Positions 47,735 through 58,152 of a stretch of DNA of 64,000 bases are shown here, piece by piece. Each line of letters begins with the position of its first letter. The first letter of the stretch is position 1. The stretch lies in contig JBANAY010000003.1 of NCBI GenBank assembly GCA_037952775.1, forward strand, positions 5,580,001 to 5,644,000. Direction: 5' to 3'. Both the position numbers and the translations under genes were made by a program. The stretch comes from Clonostachys chloroleuca. Its lineage: Eukaryota > Ascomycota > Sordariomycetes > Hypocreales > Bionectriaceae. The notes below the pieces were generated by a model that saw only the letters and a list, made by a program, of their open reading frames with translations, was not told the origin of the DNA and ran no database searches.

Positions 47735-48727
47735 ATGTGGTCTGCACTGGGCTTGACAACGGCTTTGCTGTCGCTATCATCTCTGGTTGTTGGTGAAATC
47801 AAACCAACCTTATTGACACAGCTTTCACAAGACTGGAGGGTCGAAAATATCGCCATCCTCCCGAATAGCACACTGATTGTCCCCAACTCGTATACGGGAG
47901 AGCTTTTTGGCATCAATCCTCTCCACGGCGCCGCTGGAGCCACTCCTTACTTTGTGACTTCACTGGCACCATACTCTTCTGCCATCTTTGGACTCGCATC
48001 TCCAACCTCAGACACTATTGCTGTTACGGCAAATAATTTTATATGGAACACAGGACAAGTGGTCAATGGGACCAACGCAGTCCACCTTATCACGCTTACA
48101 AAGTCTGGACCGAAGGCAGAGGTTTTCCCATTCCCTTCGGCGGGTTGGCTCAACGGCCTGACGCCGGTTCCTGGTGCTCCGCATTATCTTCTGATTGCCG
48201 ACTGCCACGCCGGCTCTCTCCTTCGCCTAGACACACGGACGGGATCAATCAAAACAGTGAGCACGGATCCGCTGTTCGCCGCTGTGCCGTCGCCAACCCT
48301 CTCCATCGGAATAAACGGGGTTCACGCCCTCGACGGGTTCGTGTACTTTACGAACACCGATCAGCGCCTGTACGGGCGGCTTGCCATCGATAAAGAGGGT
48401 CTTGCTGTTGGAAAACCCGCCGAGGTTATCACGACTGGTATCAACGGGTCGACATTTGACGACTTCGCACTGCGGAGCGACCACACGGGCTTTTTGGCCA
48501 CTGGTATGGGGATCAATGGAATCGAAAAGGTCACGGAGAGAGGGGAAACCGAGATCGTTGCCAGCTGGGAGTTTGGGTCGTCGGAAATCAGCCAGGCGTC
48601 ATCTGGTGTATTTGGCCAGACTGCAAAAGACCGTGGGACGCTGTACTTTGCAACAGCCGGCTCATACTTTGGCAGCAATATACCGGCCACCGGAGCCCAA
48701 GTGTTTGTGCTCACAAAGGGTTGTTGA
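47735..48727 (+). CDS. Secreted SMP-30/gluconolactonase-like beta-propeller, 330 aa
   Basis: Single exon. The chosen start, MWSALGLTTALLSLSSLVVG, is a good signal peptide; the frame is open further upstream but without a suitable start. The mature part has repeated strands typical of six-bladed SMP-30/NHL-like propellers: GELFGINP, HYLLIADCHAGSLLRLD, GINGVHALDGFVYFTNTDQ, and a later DDFALRSDHTGFLATG. Several N-glycosylation sites (NST, NGT) fit secretion. Related fungal proteins are often found beside metabolite or toxin clusters, but their reaction is not established; lactone hydrolysis is only a guess. Confidence 0.82.
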   Translation: MWSALGLTTALLSLSSLVVGEIKPTLLTQLSQDWRVENIAILPNSTLIVPNSYTGELFGINPLHGAAGATPYFVTSLAPYSSAIFGLASPTSDTIAVTANNFIWNTGQVVNGTNAVHLITLTKSGPKAEVFPFPSAGWLNGLTPVPGAPHYLLIADCHAGSLLRLDTRTGSIKTVSTDPLFAAVPSPTLSIGINGVHALDGFVYFTNTDQRLYGRLAIDKEGLAVGKPAEVITTGINGSTFDDFALRSDHTGFLATGMGINGIEKVTERGETEIVASWEFGSSEISQASSGVFGQTAKDRGTLYFATAGSYFGSNIPATGAQVFVLTKGC

Positions 48728-49501
48728 CAGGGATCCAATTGAACAAAAAGGGAAGACTGTACAGGGATGGGCGTTCATCATTTCGGTGGCTGGCTCTAAT
48801 TCAAGGGTAAGGCTGATGATGATCCAGTGTAAGTCAGGTCTAATTGGATAATAAATTGGAAGGATCTTTAGTGCCAGTGAGCCCCGACTGCTCAAATGTC
48901 CGTGCAATTGAAGGTCCTCGCCTATCTGTGCTTGCTGAGTAGTAACATGTGCGTTACCAGGTCAGGGCCAAGACCCGGTGATTATGGGCAACAATTACCG
49001 AACAGCAGCGCGTGATCCCAGCACGGAACAGGCCGAATGGTTATTATGGGCCGATGGGCTGTCATGAAAGACCAAATGTGACTGTGGGCCATGGGAAATG
49101 AAATTGCGCTGTGCCTGCAGGATCGCAACATGGCCACTCACGTTGGCGGACGGCGTTTCAAATTTGCCGTCCAGGGGCGCCGCTCTGCTCGATCAAGACT
49201 AAGTGCCCAGACTTTCTCCCACTTTCTAAAGTTTCTCCCCACCCCCAGAGCGCCGTCAGTGGCGTTTGCCCTGGTCCCGGCGCCTTGGGCTGATGCCGGT
49301 GGTGAGATGAGGGTTTGTTGACAGCCAACAAGGACCGGCGGCAATGGGGGCAGAAAGAGGCAATTATATATAATCTCCTTGTGCTCCCCATCTGGCGCCG
49401 TGCCGAGACGTTTCCCGGTTTCGCCAGTCGCTCTTTACTTACCACCAGTGCAACCTCAGTCCTTCGTTTATCTAATATCCAGGTTCACCTAATCTACCAA
49501 A
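48728..49501. other. Intergenic, 0.77 kb
   Basis: Spacer between two plus-strand secreted-protein genes. A GC-rich segment (49140-49310) lies upstream of a likely TATA-like ATTATATATAA at about 49361-49371, about 130 bp before the next start codon. Confidence 0.45.
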
Positions 49502-50199
49502 ATGCATCCTTCTTCCTCTCTGCTTGTGCTCCTCTCTGCCTCGGCTTCTCTGGCCGCCGCCAAGACAACCACCACCATCGACAAGGCCGAGGCTTCGTGC
49601 TCCGCCGCGCTTGACGAGTATGTCGAGGGCATTCCCACTGTCCCGACAGCGCTCCTCGACGCTGTCGCGACCAACACCGGCATCCGACGCCCCCAGGAAA
49701 CCGGAGATGTGTGCAACATTGCTTGGCCCTCCGAGGTCCAGAGTGACATCCGGGAGTACGGCTCGTCCGTCCTAGCCTGGTACTCTTCCCACGAGCAGAG
49801 CATCTCAACCCTCTTCAGCCAGTGCCCAGACGCTACGGCCTATGGCTATGTCTCCTCTTGCGCCGACCTTTGGGCCACGTACAGCGCCGTGCCCAACTCT
49901 GCCTCCGCAACTGCAACCGCCACGCAGACAAAGAGCGCGAGCAAGACGGCCAGCAAGTCTAAGAGTTCGGCCACTCCCACCTCAAGCAGCGATGATGATG
50001 CCTCCACCACCTCATCTAGCGAATCCTCTGCTACTACCCCCGCCGGCTCCTCAACCTTCACGACCGCCACCTCGACATCTGCCTCAACTGCCGGCGCCGC
50101 ATCTTCGTCAACTCAGGCGGCGCAGCTCCCAAGGAAACCGGTATGAGGATCGCCGCCGTGGCCGTGGCCGGTCTGGTTGCTGCTGCTGCCGCCCTGTAA
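49502..50199 (+). CDS. GPI-anchored Ser/Thr-rich cell-surface protein, frameshift near 3' end
   Basis: A signal peptide (MHPSSSLLVLLSASASLAAA) precedes a compact domain (about residues 25-125) with four visible cysteines (EASCSAAL, GDVCNIAW, SQCPDA, SSCADLW), then a long Ser/Thr/Ala stalk. In the starting frame the protein ends at 50146 with a non-typical tail. One base on, after about 50116, the sequence reads GGAAPKETGMRIAAVAVAG and a hydrophobic alanine-rich end closing at TAA 50197-50199, which is a textbook GPI-attachment signal. One missing base at 50111-50117 explains both frames (232 aa). It should be attached to the cell membrane or wall. I recognise the domain only as a common fungal secreted type of unknown function. 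Confidence 0.82.
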
Positions 50200-50748
50200 G
50201 GATGAGGAGGGACTGCGCGCGCAGGCTTGTATATACTCATTAGCAGCCGTTATTCATTACTCGTCGGGGTGGATTATCGCGCTCTGTACATGAAGAATAC
50301 GATTGGTAATTCATAATGTCTGGACAACGTAGCTATTCATTTAATGATTGAAAGAAATAAAGCCATTGTGAGGCCTTGATGGGTTACTTGCTCTGTACCG
50401 TGATTACGAGTGACTGGGACCTTGTAAACTGGGAACGCGGGTTCTTCGATTGTGTCGCGTGAGCTTATATTACTGAGTGCTATTCTCACACGACCCGTCT
50501 GCCATATTAAAGGAGCTGAATGAGAAGTTCGTCCCACTTCCAAGTGGGAAATCGAAGGTTGTAGCTCCTACATGCGCCGCCTCCCGTCACGCACAGTACT
50601 TGATACAGTCCTTCAAGAAGTTACATGGAGCTCAAATTCAATCCCTACTTCAGCGATTATTACCCAACAATGCCCGCCCCGCTCAAGGTGCAGTCTCTTA
50701 CCGATCCACGAGCCAGTGCGAAAAGAGACGGAATAGAAGCTATCATTG
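50200..50748. other. Intergenic, convergent, 0.55 kb
   Basis: Between the 3' ends of two convergent secreted-protein genes. No feature supported. Confidence 0.5.
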
Positions 50749-51195
50749 CTAAGATGGAACGTTCTCTGGCACATAGACCTGATCAGGCTTGACAAAATCA
50801 CCATCTTCAACCTGCTTGTCCGTGTAGGCAGGGTACACCAACAACCTCCTGCCGTAGTCGATGACACTCAACGTCGTCCATGCACCTTCGAGCCCAAAGT
50901 AGTCCCTCCATGTGCTTGTGACGGTGAATATTCCGAACTTCGACGGACCGCCGATCGAGCGGGACGCGGTCGTGTTGTTGGTAGATTTGACGATGTATTC
51001 CACGGAAGTGGGCTTGATTCCCTCGGCGTGGGTGTTGACGCGGAACGTCCAAGTGCAACTTGTATCGTTGTCATTGCAAACTCGCTGCATCGACTCGATG
51101 GTCCACTCCTCGCTGAGCGGGTTTTGGTCTCGGACTGTCGCAGCGTTCATGCTAGCGAGAGTGGTAGAGATGAGGAGGACTGGAGAGTAACGCAT
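50749..51195 (-). CDS. Small secreted protein, 148 aa
   Basis: Single exon. The signal peptide is MRYSPVLLISTTLASMNA. The mature part of about 130 residues has two cysteines (Cys40 and Cys47, flanking NDNDTS), which could form one disulfide, and N-glycosylation sites NDT and NNTT. The middle reads as beta-strands (CTWTFRVNTH, SVEYIVKS, KFGIFTVTSTW). It resembles a family of small secreted ascomycete proteins of unknown role; an effector or a cell-surface function are both possible. Ends VPENVPS. Confidence 0.82.
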   Translation of the reverse strand: MRYSPVLLISTTLASMNAATVRDQNPLSEEWTIESMQRVCNDNDTSCTWTFRVNTHAEGIKPTSVEYIVKSTNNTTASRSIGGPSKFGIFTVTSTWRDYFGLEGAWTTLSVIDYGRRLLVYPAYTDKQVEDGDFVKPDQVYVPENVPS

Positions 51196-52077
51196 GGCGG
51201 CTGCACGCTTCAGAGCCTTCAGAACGAGTTAGAAACAGTATTGAAGAGTGGCCGGGGTCCGGAATCTGGGAGAGAATTTAAATGGAATCGGTTGCCAGTC
51301 GGTGTAAGATATAGCTGCCTCTAGTGGGACAAACAAACCGACGCGACGATGGCCGTATTCAGTCTGCACTGGACTGTTTTGTGTACTCGCTGGTAAATCG
51401 TCTCACCGCGCACAGTATCACTGTACGGACACAACTGTGACATTGGGAAACGGGATCCATTTTCTAACCTCCGGGCATCGACCTTTTGATACAATCGAAA
51501 ATTTCTAAAGTTGGGTCCCAAGACATATTCTCCAGCCAAGGTGAAGTGAGGAGAACTCAGCGACGCCTATGCTTGGATTCCAGTCTTGCGGGTTGATCAT
51601 AATTAACAAGTCTTCCACAAAGCCGTGTCACCTCATTCGGGGAGTCCTGTGATCCTAGGCTTCCCTGCCATGTAATACTGTTCTCAACGTGAAACGGCTC
51701 AGGGGAAATTAAAGAATGTGAATGGTTCAAGAGGCGATGAGGTACCGTCATATGCAAGGGACCTCGCCATCACGGCTACACGTAGAGGGGCTCTTTCAGG
51801 TACCATGTAACAAATGGCCAGGGGCCTTGTGAACCAGTGTATATTGTTTCATTTATCTAATTGCCTACGCCGTGGAAGGTGATTTGATCTGCTACACCCC
51901 GAGAACACTGAGTCAAACCATGCGGACAATCTACCTAGTAAGGTCAAAACTCCAGAATTACCATTAATTGATCATTGAAACATGAATAAACATCGATTTT
52001 CTTGCACCCGCCCGGATCTTCACAAGTCTCATTCCAATTTTGGACCTTCGCCTGTCAGACCTGAGATCGGGGCTTCT
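51196..52077. other. Intergenic, 0.9 kb
   Basis: Between two minus-strand genes; promoter of the small secreted protein gene is expected in its first part. Short open frames have no recognisable content. Confidence 0.5.
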
Positions 52078-53100
52078 TCACATTTTCCAAGCACCGGGGT
52101 GGCGTTCCATGTTCTCCTTTAGCTGACAGACATCCTTCAGAAGATTGTTGTACACGTTGAGCTTCTCTGACTGCTTCATGACCTCGGCCAAATTGCGGTA
52201 CGCTTCGTCGATGTTGCACTTGAACACTTCGCGATGTGCTTCTAGTTTCCGCTTGAACTGCGCACAGTCATCCTGAAAGAATCCCACCAAGCCGCTTGTT
52301 CCGCTCGTATCAAGGCAGCCGCCAAATTCAGTCGCTTCGTTGGTGCCGACCGCGATGCCGTGAGAGAAAAGAGTCGAAAAACGAGCCTGGTAAGTGTCGA
52401 AAGTCACTCCCATTCCGCCTCGAAAGGCATCAAGGTTCTCGACTGCCCGCTTCAAAGTCGCGATTCGGGCATCCAGATACTCTTTGTGAGACTTTACGAT
52501 GTCGATTTGTGAAGTCAGCGTGTCAAGACGTTCCTTGAGCTGACTGCTCGTCTCATTGTTGATGAGATACCCCGGAGAGATCGTTGTTGGGTCTAAACCG
52601 ATGGGGATGGGGGTTGGCTTCGGCGCCTCGGTTGGTTGCGCTTGCTCGGGCACATTTCTTGATGATCGAAAATTGATTGTGCGTCGCTTCCAGTGGGCCG
52701 GTTTGTTCGCAACGGCGTCGTTTGTTTCGTTGTCTGATGCCGGGCTCAAGGAAGAGGAGTTGGCGCGGGCCTCGCTCTCCGACAGGTTTTGTCTCGCAAT
52801 CCTCCAGAATTCTTCGCTTGTCAGTGAGCTCTCTTCTTCGTAGGCCTCACGGAGAGGACCTCCAAAGCTCCAAAGATAGGAAAGCCTCATGTGGCTGGCC
52901 TTCGCTGACTTCGTGATGTCTCTCATGTGGTTAAGCACAGTAAGTCGTGCCTCGATGTTGGAGTTGGGAGAGATGTTGGCTTCTTCGTTTTGGAGAATGT
53001 CGTATGGGAGCCAGCTCTTTCCAAGCCAGTCGAAGTTGAGGCGAGTTTCAATTCTCCTCGCCTCCCTCTGCTCGTTCGTGCCCCGGAGCTCGTACGGCAT
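52078..53100 (-). CDS. Hypothetical coiled-coil protein, 340 aa
   Basis: Single exon from a well-placed ATG (MPYELRGTNEQREARRIE). The N-terminal 120 residues are charged and helical (EARLTVLNHMRDITKSAK), followed by a disordered Ser/Pro-rich linker and two predicted coiled coils, at about 185-225 (SSQLKERLDTLTSQIDIVKS) and 275-335. No signal peptide, membrane helix or catalytic motif. The first part resembles generic fungal hypothetical proteins; function unknown, perhaps a scaffold (guess). Confidence 0.75.
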   Translation of the reverse strand: MPYELRGTNEQREARRIETRLNFDWLGKSWLPYDILQNEEANISPNSNIEARLTVLNHMRDITKSAKASHMRLSYLWSFGGPLREAYEEESSLTSEEFWRIARQNLSESEARANSSSLSPASDNETNDAVANKPAHWKRRTINFRSSRNVPEQAQPTEAPKPTPIPIGLDPTTISPGYLINNETSSQLKERLDTLTSQIDIVKSHKEYLDARIATLKRAVENLDAFRGGMGVTFDTYQARFSTLFSHGIAVGTNEATEFGGCLDTSGTSGLVGFFQDDCAQFKRKLEAHREVFKCNIDEAYRNLAEVMKQSEKLNVYNNLLKDVCQLKENMERHPGAWKM

Positions 53101-53562
53101 GGTGGCTGGAATTTCTTTGGCAGATAAAGAGGAACAACGGCCGTGGCAGTGAAAGGAATGGATGCCAAGCGGAAGAATTCGCCAAGATTCAGTGAAGAGA
53201 GTGGAAAAAGTTGGATTGCGCGCGTTTGTGTTTGTTGTCGTGGTCTAGAGAGATCACGCGCGGAGGTGAGAGCAAGGTGAGAACGTGCTGAGATACGTTT
53301 ACTTCTGATCTTGCACACAGGCGCGTGGAACAGTCCTTTGCTACCCTAAGCCATTTCAAAAGCGGCGCTTTTTCACAGGCAGCTATTACACTACAACCTC
53401 AGTTTCTCAGAGTTAGGGAACAATCAGTGTTCGTAATAACGTCCGGTAGCTGCATAAGTACAAGACAACACGCTTGTTTCGCACGAGCTGCTTCACCCGA
53501 TGCTACTAACAGATCCCCAAAAAAATGAAGGTCGGAACCTTTCCTCTATCTCATTTTGTTGT

Positions 53563-53633
<71 letters not shown>

Positions 53634-54202
53634 TTTTTTATTCATTTTTCATTTTTACGTATATATATTTTTCCAAATACGAATGATGCGTTATCAGTTC
53701 GCTACCAATCTCATTTTCGGTCATCAGTGAGAGCTCCTCAACAGTGACGTTCTATCGAGCGTTGTAGGCAACCTGTTAATTGGCTTGATGAAATTTCCAG
53801 AAGATAAAGTCGTGGAAACCTGGAATATAATGAACTCCCATCCAACCGTTGGGCAAGTTTCCTAGTTCATCGCAACTTCTGGACAAAGGACAGAAGTCAA
53901 AAATCAGAGGTGCAGAGCCCACATTTGCGCTTTACCTAATCGAGTGCGACAGATAAGCACCGGTTCTTATCGCTGACGTAACGGGCATTTTGCCCGCAAA
54001 CCTTTCCCAAAGCGGTAGCAATAAGCAAAGGGTATCAATTCTACAACGGGAGCAACGGATCCACGGCAAACAGGCCATCATTCAGGCTCCTCGTGTGGCT
54101 TAAAGATTTCTTCGGGCCATGGGAAGATGACCTTGAGAAACAAGGTGCGCTTCCTTATCTACGCTTGAATTCGACTGTGCTTCGAATACAACCCTGGAAA
54201 AA
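53101..54202. other. Divergent intergenic region, 1.1 kb
   Basis: Between the minus-strand coiled-coil gene and the plus-strand nitrilase gene. It holds a long dinucleotide repeat (next entry). No gene supported. Confidence 0.5.
53567..53639 (+). repeat. (TC)29 microsatellite followed by T15
   Basis: A perfect TC repeat at 53567-53624 runs straight into 15 T. It lies about 560 bp before the nitrilase start. Pyrimidine tracts are common in fungal promoters; this one is long enough to be length-polymorphic. Confidence 0.95.
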
Positions 54203-55210
54203 ATGGCGTCGCCACGATTTGAGGTCGCTCTTATCCAGTTCAAGCCCAAGGTACACACACCACCACGTCATAGTCCCTCTGCTCTCTGCTTGGAATGAAA
54301 TTCTAATATTTTTGATCAATAGCGTCTCGACCCGGAGCATAATTATGCATACGCCGCTGAGAAGATTCGGGAGGCGGCAGCCTCCGGAGCAGCCCTTGCT
54401 ATCGTCCCCGAGTACCATCTGACAGATTGGGTGCCCGAGGACCCTTCGTTTGCCTTGTCCCCCGAGGACGCTCTGGACTACCAGCAGAGGTATCAGGCAC
54501 TGGCGGCAGAGCTTCACATTAACATCTGCGCCGGCACCATAGTGTCAAAGTCTTTCGCGTCTGACGCCCAGGACACGACTGCGCCAGCTGTACTTAACAA
54601 GTCCCATTTCATAGATCATAATGGCAAACTCTTGGGAACTTACACCAAGACCAACATCTGGATCCCTGAACGTCGGTATCTGACATCCTCAGTCGAGTTT
54701 GCCAAGCTGAGCGGCGCCAACTCGTCCCATAACCCCCACCAAGCGATTGATACGCCGCTTGGTCGGGTTGGCATCCTTGTCTGCTGGGACCTTGCTTTCC
54801 CAGAAGCTTTTAGGCAGCTGGTCCTTGACGGTGCTAAAATCATCATCGTCCCATCTTACTGGACGTCTGGTGATATGACCCCCGACGGATTGGAGTATAA
54901 CCCGGACTGTGAGAGATTGTTTGTGCAAAATGCTCTGGTCACTCGCGCTTTCGAGAATACTGCTGCCATGATCTACTGCAACGTGGCGGGCCCGGCGGAG
55001 GAGGGTTTCTTTGGGTGCAGTCAAGTCACGCTTCCAATCGTGGGGACGGTGCCTGGAAGTTTCGGCGATAGCGAAGAAGGGATGAGACTTGTCGGCGTTG
55101 ACATGCGCACGGTTGAAGTCGCTGAGAAGAACTATAAGATCAGGCAGGACATGGCTGGCGAGGATTGGCACTATGGTTATGAGAAGGTTGATATTACATC
55201 TAGACGGTGA
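54203..55210 (+). CDS. Carbon-nitrogen hydrolase (nitrilase superfamily), 311 aa
   Basis: Two exons: 54203-54250 and 54323-55210, phase 0. The first, 16-codon exon (MASPRFEVALIQFKPK) supplies the typical first strand. The catalytic triad is complete: Glu46 (VPEYHLTDW), Lys125 (GTYTKTNIW) and Cys170 (GILVCWDLAFPE). This places it in the nitrilase superfamily, most likely as an amidase or carbamoylase-type hydrolase of small C-N compounds. No signal peptide; cytosolic. Length is normal. The nearby amino-acid-type permease (convergent, about 390 bp beyond its 3' end) suggests a possible role in nitrogen scavenging, which is inference. Confidence 0.93.
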
Positions 55211-55603
55211 AGTACGTAACCAAAAATTCATATCATAATGTATGTTCACCAACAACAGAAGGAGGCAGGCTACATGTACGGATGACCGTGACTCACGTTT
55301 GCCGATATGTTGTGTTTTTCGAGAGAAACTTATATTCTGTAACGAAGAGAAACCTCGATGCTTTGTGGCTTTGTTTTTACAGTCCCTTGTGTCAAAGACC
55401 AAGAATATGCACTGTAGATACAAGGACCGTAACACAATGAAAACCCGATTCATGGCATCGAAGATGCTGTAATAGTGAGAATAATCAATTAAGAATATGT
55501 AGATTGTGCCATTGGACGTGGGATGTCTAAGAATTTCCAAGACGGAACATACAACCTCGGAATTGTGAAAGTTCCAGAGCAATCCAATTATGTGATACCA
55601 GCA
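55211..55603. other. Intergenic, convergent, 0.4 kb
   Basis: Between the ends of the convergent nitrilase and permease genes. AT-rich; no feature supported. Confidence 0.45.
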
Positions 55604-57774
55604 TTAGTCCGAGCTCTTTTCACGAGTGTCTTCAGAAGTCTTGGAGTGAGGATCCGCCATGTCTGCATGAATCACCGGCAGTGCCTCTCCCAGAATCAAC
55701 TCAATGTTCGGCCCTTGGTATGCGTTTCTTTTGAACAACCAGAGGCCGGTCACAAAGATGATGAAGATCCCAACAACAGCAACCACGTAGTCTAGTACAG
55801 AGTTAGCGGAAGGCGATAACGTTAGACTAACAACGAGAAGAGTGAGAGCTTACTCATCGAACCGGCATCAACTGGGATTGCAGGTGGGAAGCAGAAGAAC
55901 TATGGTTTAGGACATCAGAAGTTTGTCTCGTAACACCTTGTTTGAAGTCGGTGACAGAACAGTGAACGAGAAAGCTTACAACTGAGGTTACTACCACGTA
56001 GATGGCAGAGGTATAATTTAGTACATTACCCCAAATTCGGCCAAGGGAAAACTCGGGGGGCTCGTCCATGATTATCTTTCGGCCCCTGATCAGAAGTATA
56101 ATTACAGGGGCTGCGTATGACAGGTTTAAGAAGAGCGTACAGCTTGAGATGTACGCATTGAATGCAACCTCGGGACCTTCAAGAGAGTCAGAGTCTTTGG
56201 CATGTTCAAAACTGGATGGCTGGCATTTCTTACCCAGGTAGATCAGACCGAAAAGAAGATTAAAGACTGCTTGGACGAGAATGGCCCGGACAGGGACATT
56301 GAGCTTCGGGTGGAGGTGAGAAAGGCTGGTCAATCGGTCAGTTAGGTGTCTAGGCATGGACCAGGCCAGAGGGCTTACTATCGAGATAAGGGAGTCCCGT
56401 TGTCTCGCGCCATGGCCCAAATAAGTCGACTTCCAGAAGTCACACAGCCATTGGCACCATTTACGAAGCACAGAGCAACGGCGACGGATAGAACTGTTGA
56501 AGCCACATAGCTGCCAGTTGCTTGTTGGATCATTTCGGTTAGGGGACTCTGCGTTGCTGACGCTAGAAGCCCATCGATATCGACCGCGCAGAATAACATG
56601 ACCAGAATGAAAACAATGCCGCTAGTCCTTGATGTGAGTGGGAGGAACAATAATTAAGATTCTACAGGATGGGCTGGACTAACGTTACACCGCCAACCAT
56701 GATGGAAGCAACCATGGCCTGGGGAGCATCCTTTGTAGGCCGAGGCATTTCCTCTGTCATATGAGCCACGGCATCAAATCTATTCATGAATTAGCTTCCT
56801 TGTGGAACTGTCAATGATTGTCGAGCGTACTGACCCAACGAAAGAGAGAGCGGATTGGAGCAGTCCAAGCATCCAGGCTGTTCCATCGCTCCATCCTGTC
56901 GTGTTTGAGAAGTTGGTGAAAACGAATGTTGCATCCGTTTTGGGTGAAGTGGCGAGTAGCACAATGCTGATCACGACAACGCTGGTTACAGACCAGTACA
57001 CTATGTAAAGGTTTTTTCATTAGACACACAAAGACAAGGTAAGTGGAAGGAGTAGAGCGGTGGACTTACAAGCACCCTCGTTCCACCGGTTTAGGATCGG
57101 ATATGCGAAGAGGTTGAGAAGAACACCGATAATTGATACCGCGACAAACATCAGATAAGTACCCCATTTCGTGATTTCGTAGGTATAGTGAGAGCCAGCA
57201 ACAGCTGCGGCGGCCAGGAAACGAGCTGCTCATGTTAGCTTCAGCTTGATACAAACGTGATGAACGACAGCACTCATTACCTCCAAAGTATGCAGCAGTT
57301 GTATTCAGTGTCAGCCAGCCTGCTATATTGATCCACCCAACCAAGAAGCTCTGCACACGGGGGTTTCAGTAATTGAAATTGGGAGACGGAAACAACAAGT
57401 GCAATGGCTTACCATACTCTTCCTCCACTTCTCGGAGGCCAAGGCATATGCGTAATGGTATTGTCCGCCGGCCGTCGGCCAGCGAGAGGCCAGCTCACCC
57501 AGACTGGCAGCTAGACACAGAGAGCAAACGGTGCAGAATAAAAATCCGAAAACGAAGGAGACTGATCCGCCCGACGGCATAATAAGACCAATGGAACCGG
57601 CTAAAGAAATCCATGTGCTAGATGAAGATAAAGAGAGTGTGTGAGCAAAGTAGACGAGTATCTAGGGAGAATGCATGAATCATACTTTAGAATGGCGAAA
57701 GACATGCCGACCATTGTGATTTTGGAGAAGCGTTTCTGGAGGTGACCCTCCTGCTGTCTGTTTTGGGATGCCAT
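55604..57774 (-). CDS. Amino-acid/GABA-type permease (APC superfamily), 515 aa
   Basis: Eleven exons: 57774-57686, 57617-57413, 57350-57281, 57225-57070, 57000-56835, 56779-56684, 56621-56379, 56325-56234, 56176-55980, 55899-55854 and 55791-55604; every phase agrees. One 57-nt intron (56233-56177) is in frame with no stop and would be missed by simple frame reading; another uses a GTTAGT donor. Family marks are MVGMSFAILNTWISLAGS, IMPSGGSVSFVFGF, the conserved GELASRWPTAGGQYHYAYAL block, FDAVAHMTEEMPRPTKDAP and RDNGTPLSRYLSHLHP. About 12 helices. This is the fungal GABA/choline permease group (like GabA or Hnm1), importing amino acids, GABA or choline; which one cannot be told. Divergent from a zinc-cluster regulator 378 bp away, likely its controller. 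Confidence 0.93.
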
Positions 57775-58152
57775 GATGTTTGGTACAATGTTTCAGGACA
57801 CAGATGAGGAAGTGACCGGCGCATGAAATGTGGATGAGGAGACCGGCCATCCATTTAAGTAGTTGACGAGGTCATCCGATCAATGTAAGAGTGCTGATAA
57901 CAGGGTTAAGGCGAGTTCCCACCGAACATGGCACAATCTGTGGAGTTTTGCGGGGGGACACGCTTGACTCGTGCCAGGTCGAGGCTAAACTTGAAAAGGC
58001 AGTGTTAAGCAAAGGAAAAAGCTTCGGGAGGGGTTTATCAAATTGCCGTTATCAGTTTTTGTCGGCTCAAGCAATTACGAGAAGCTAGTTGATAACAACC
58101 GCTCCACTTACAACTGCTGGTTCGATTAATTTCAACCCGCAACACATTACAC
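57775..58152. promoter_or_regulatory. Divergent promoter, permease/regulator
   Basis: 378 bp between the start codons of the permease and a zinc-cluster regulator. It has several CCGG or CGG-containing words (near 57817, 57851, 57951 and 58062), candidate half-sites for a zinc-cluster protein, but no exact repeat stands out. Confidence 0.5.

Noticed and set aside
54689..55582. A long minus-strand open frame of 297 codons opposite the nitrilase gene
   Set aside because: It overlaps a gene with a complete catalytic triad, has no motif, and extends into AT-rich non-coding sequence.
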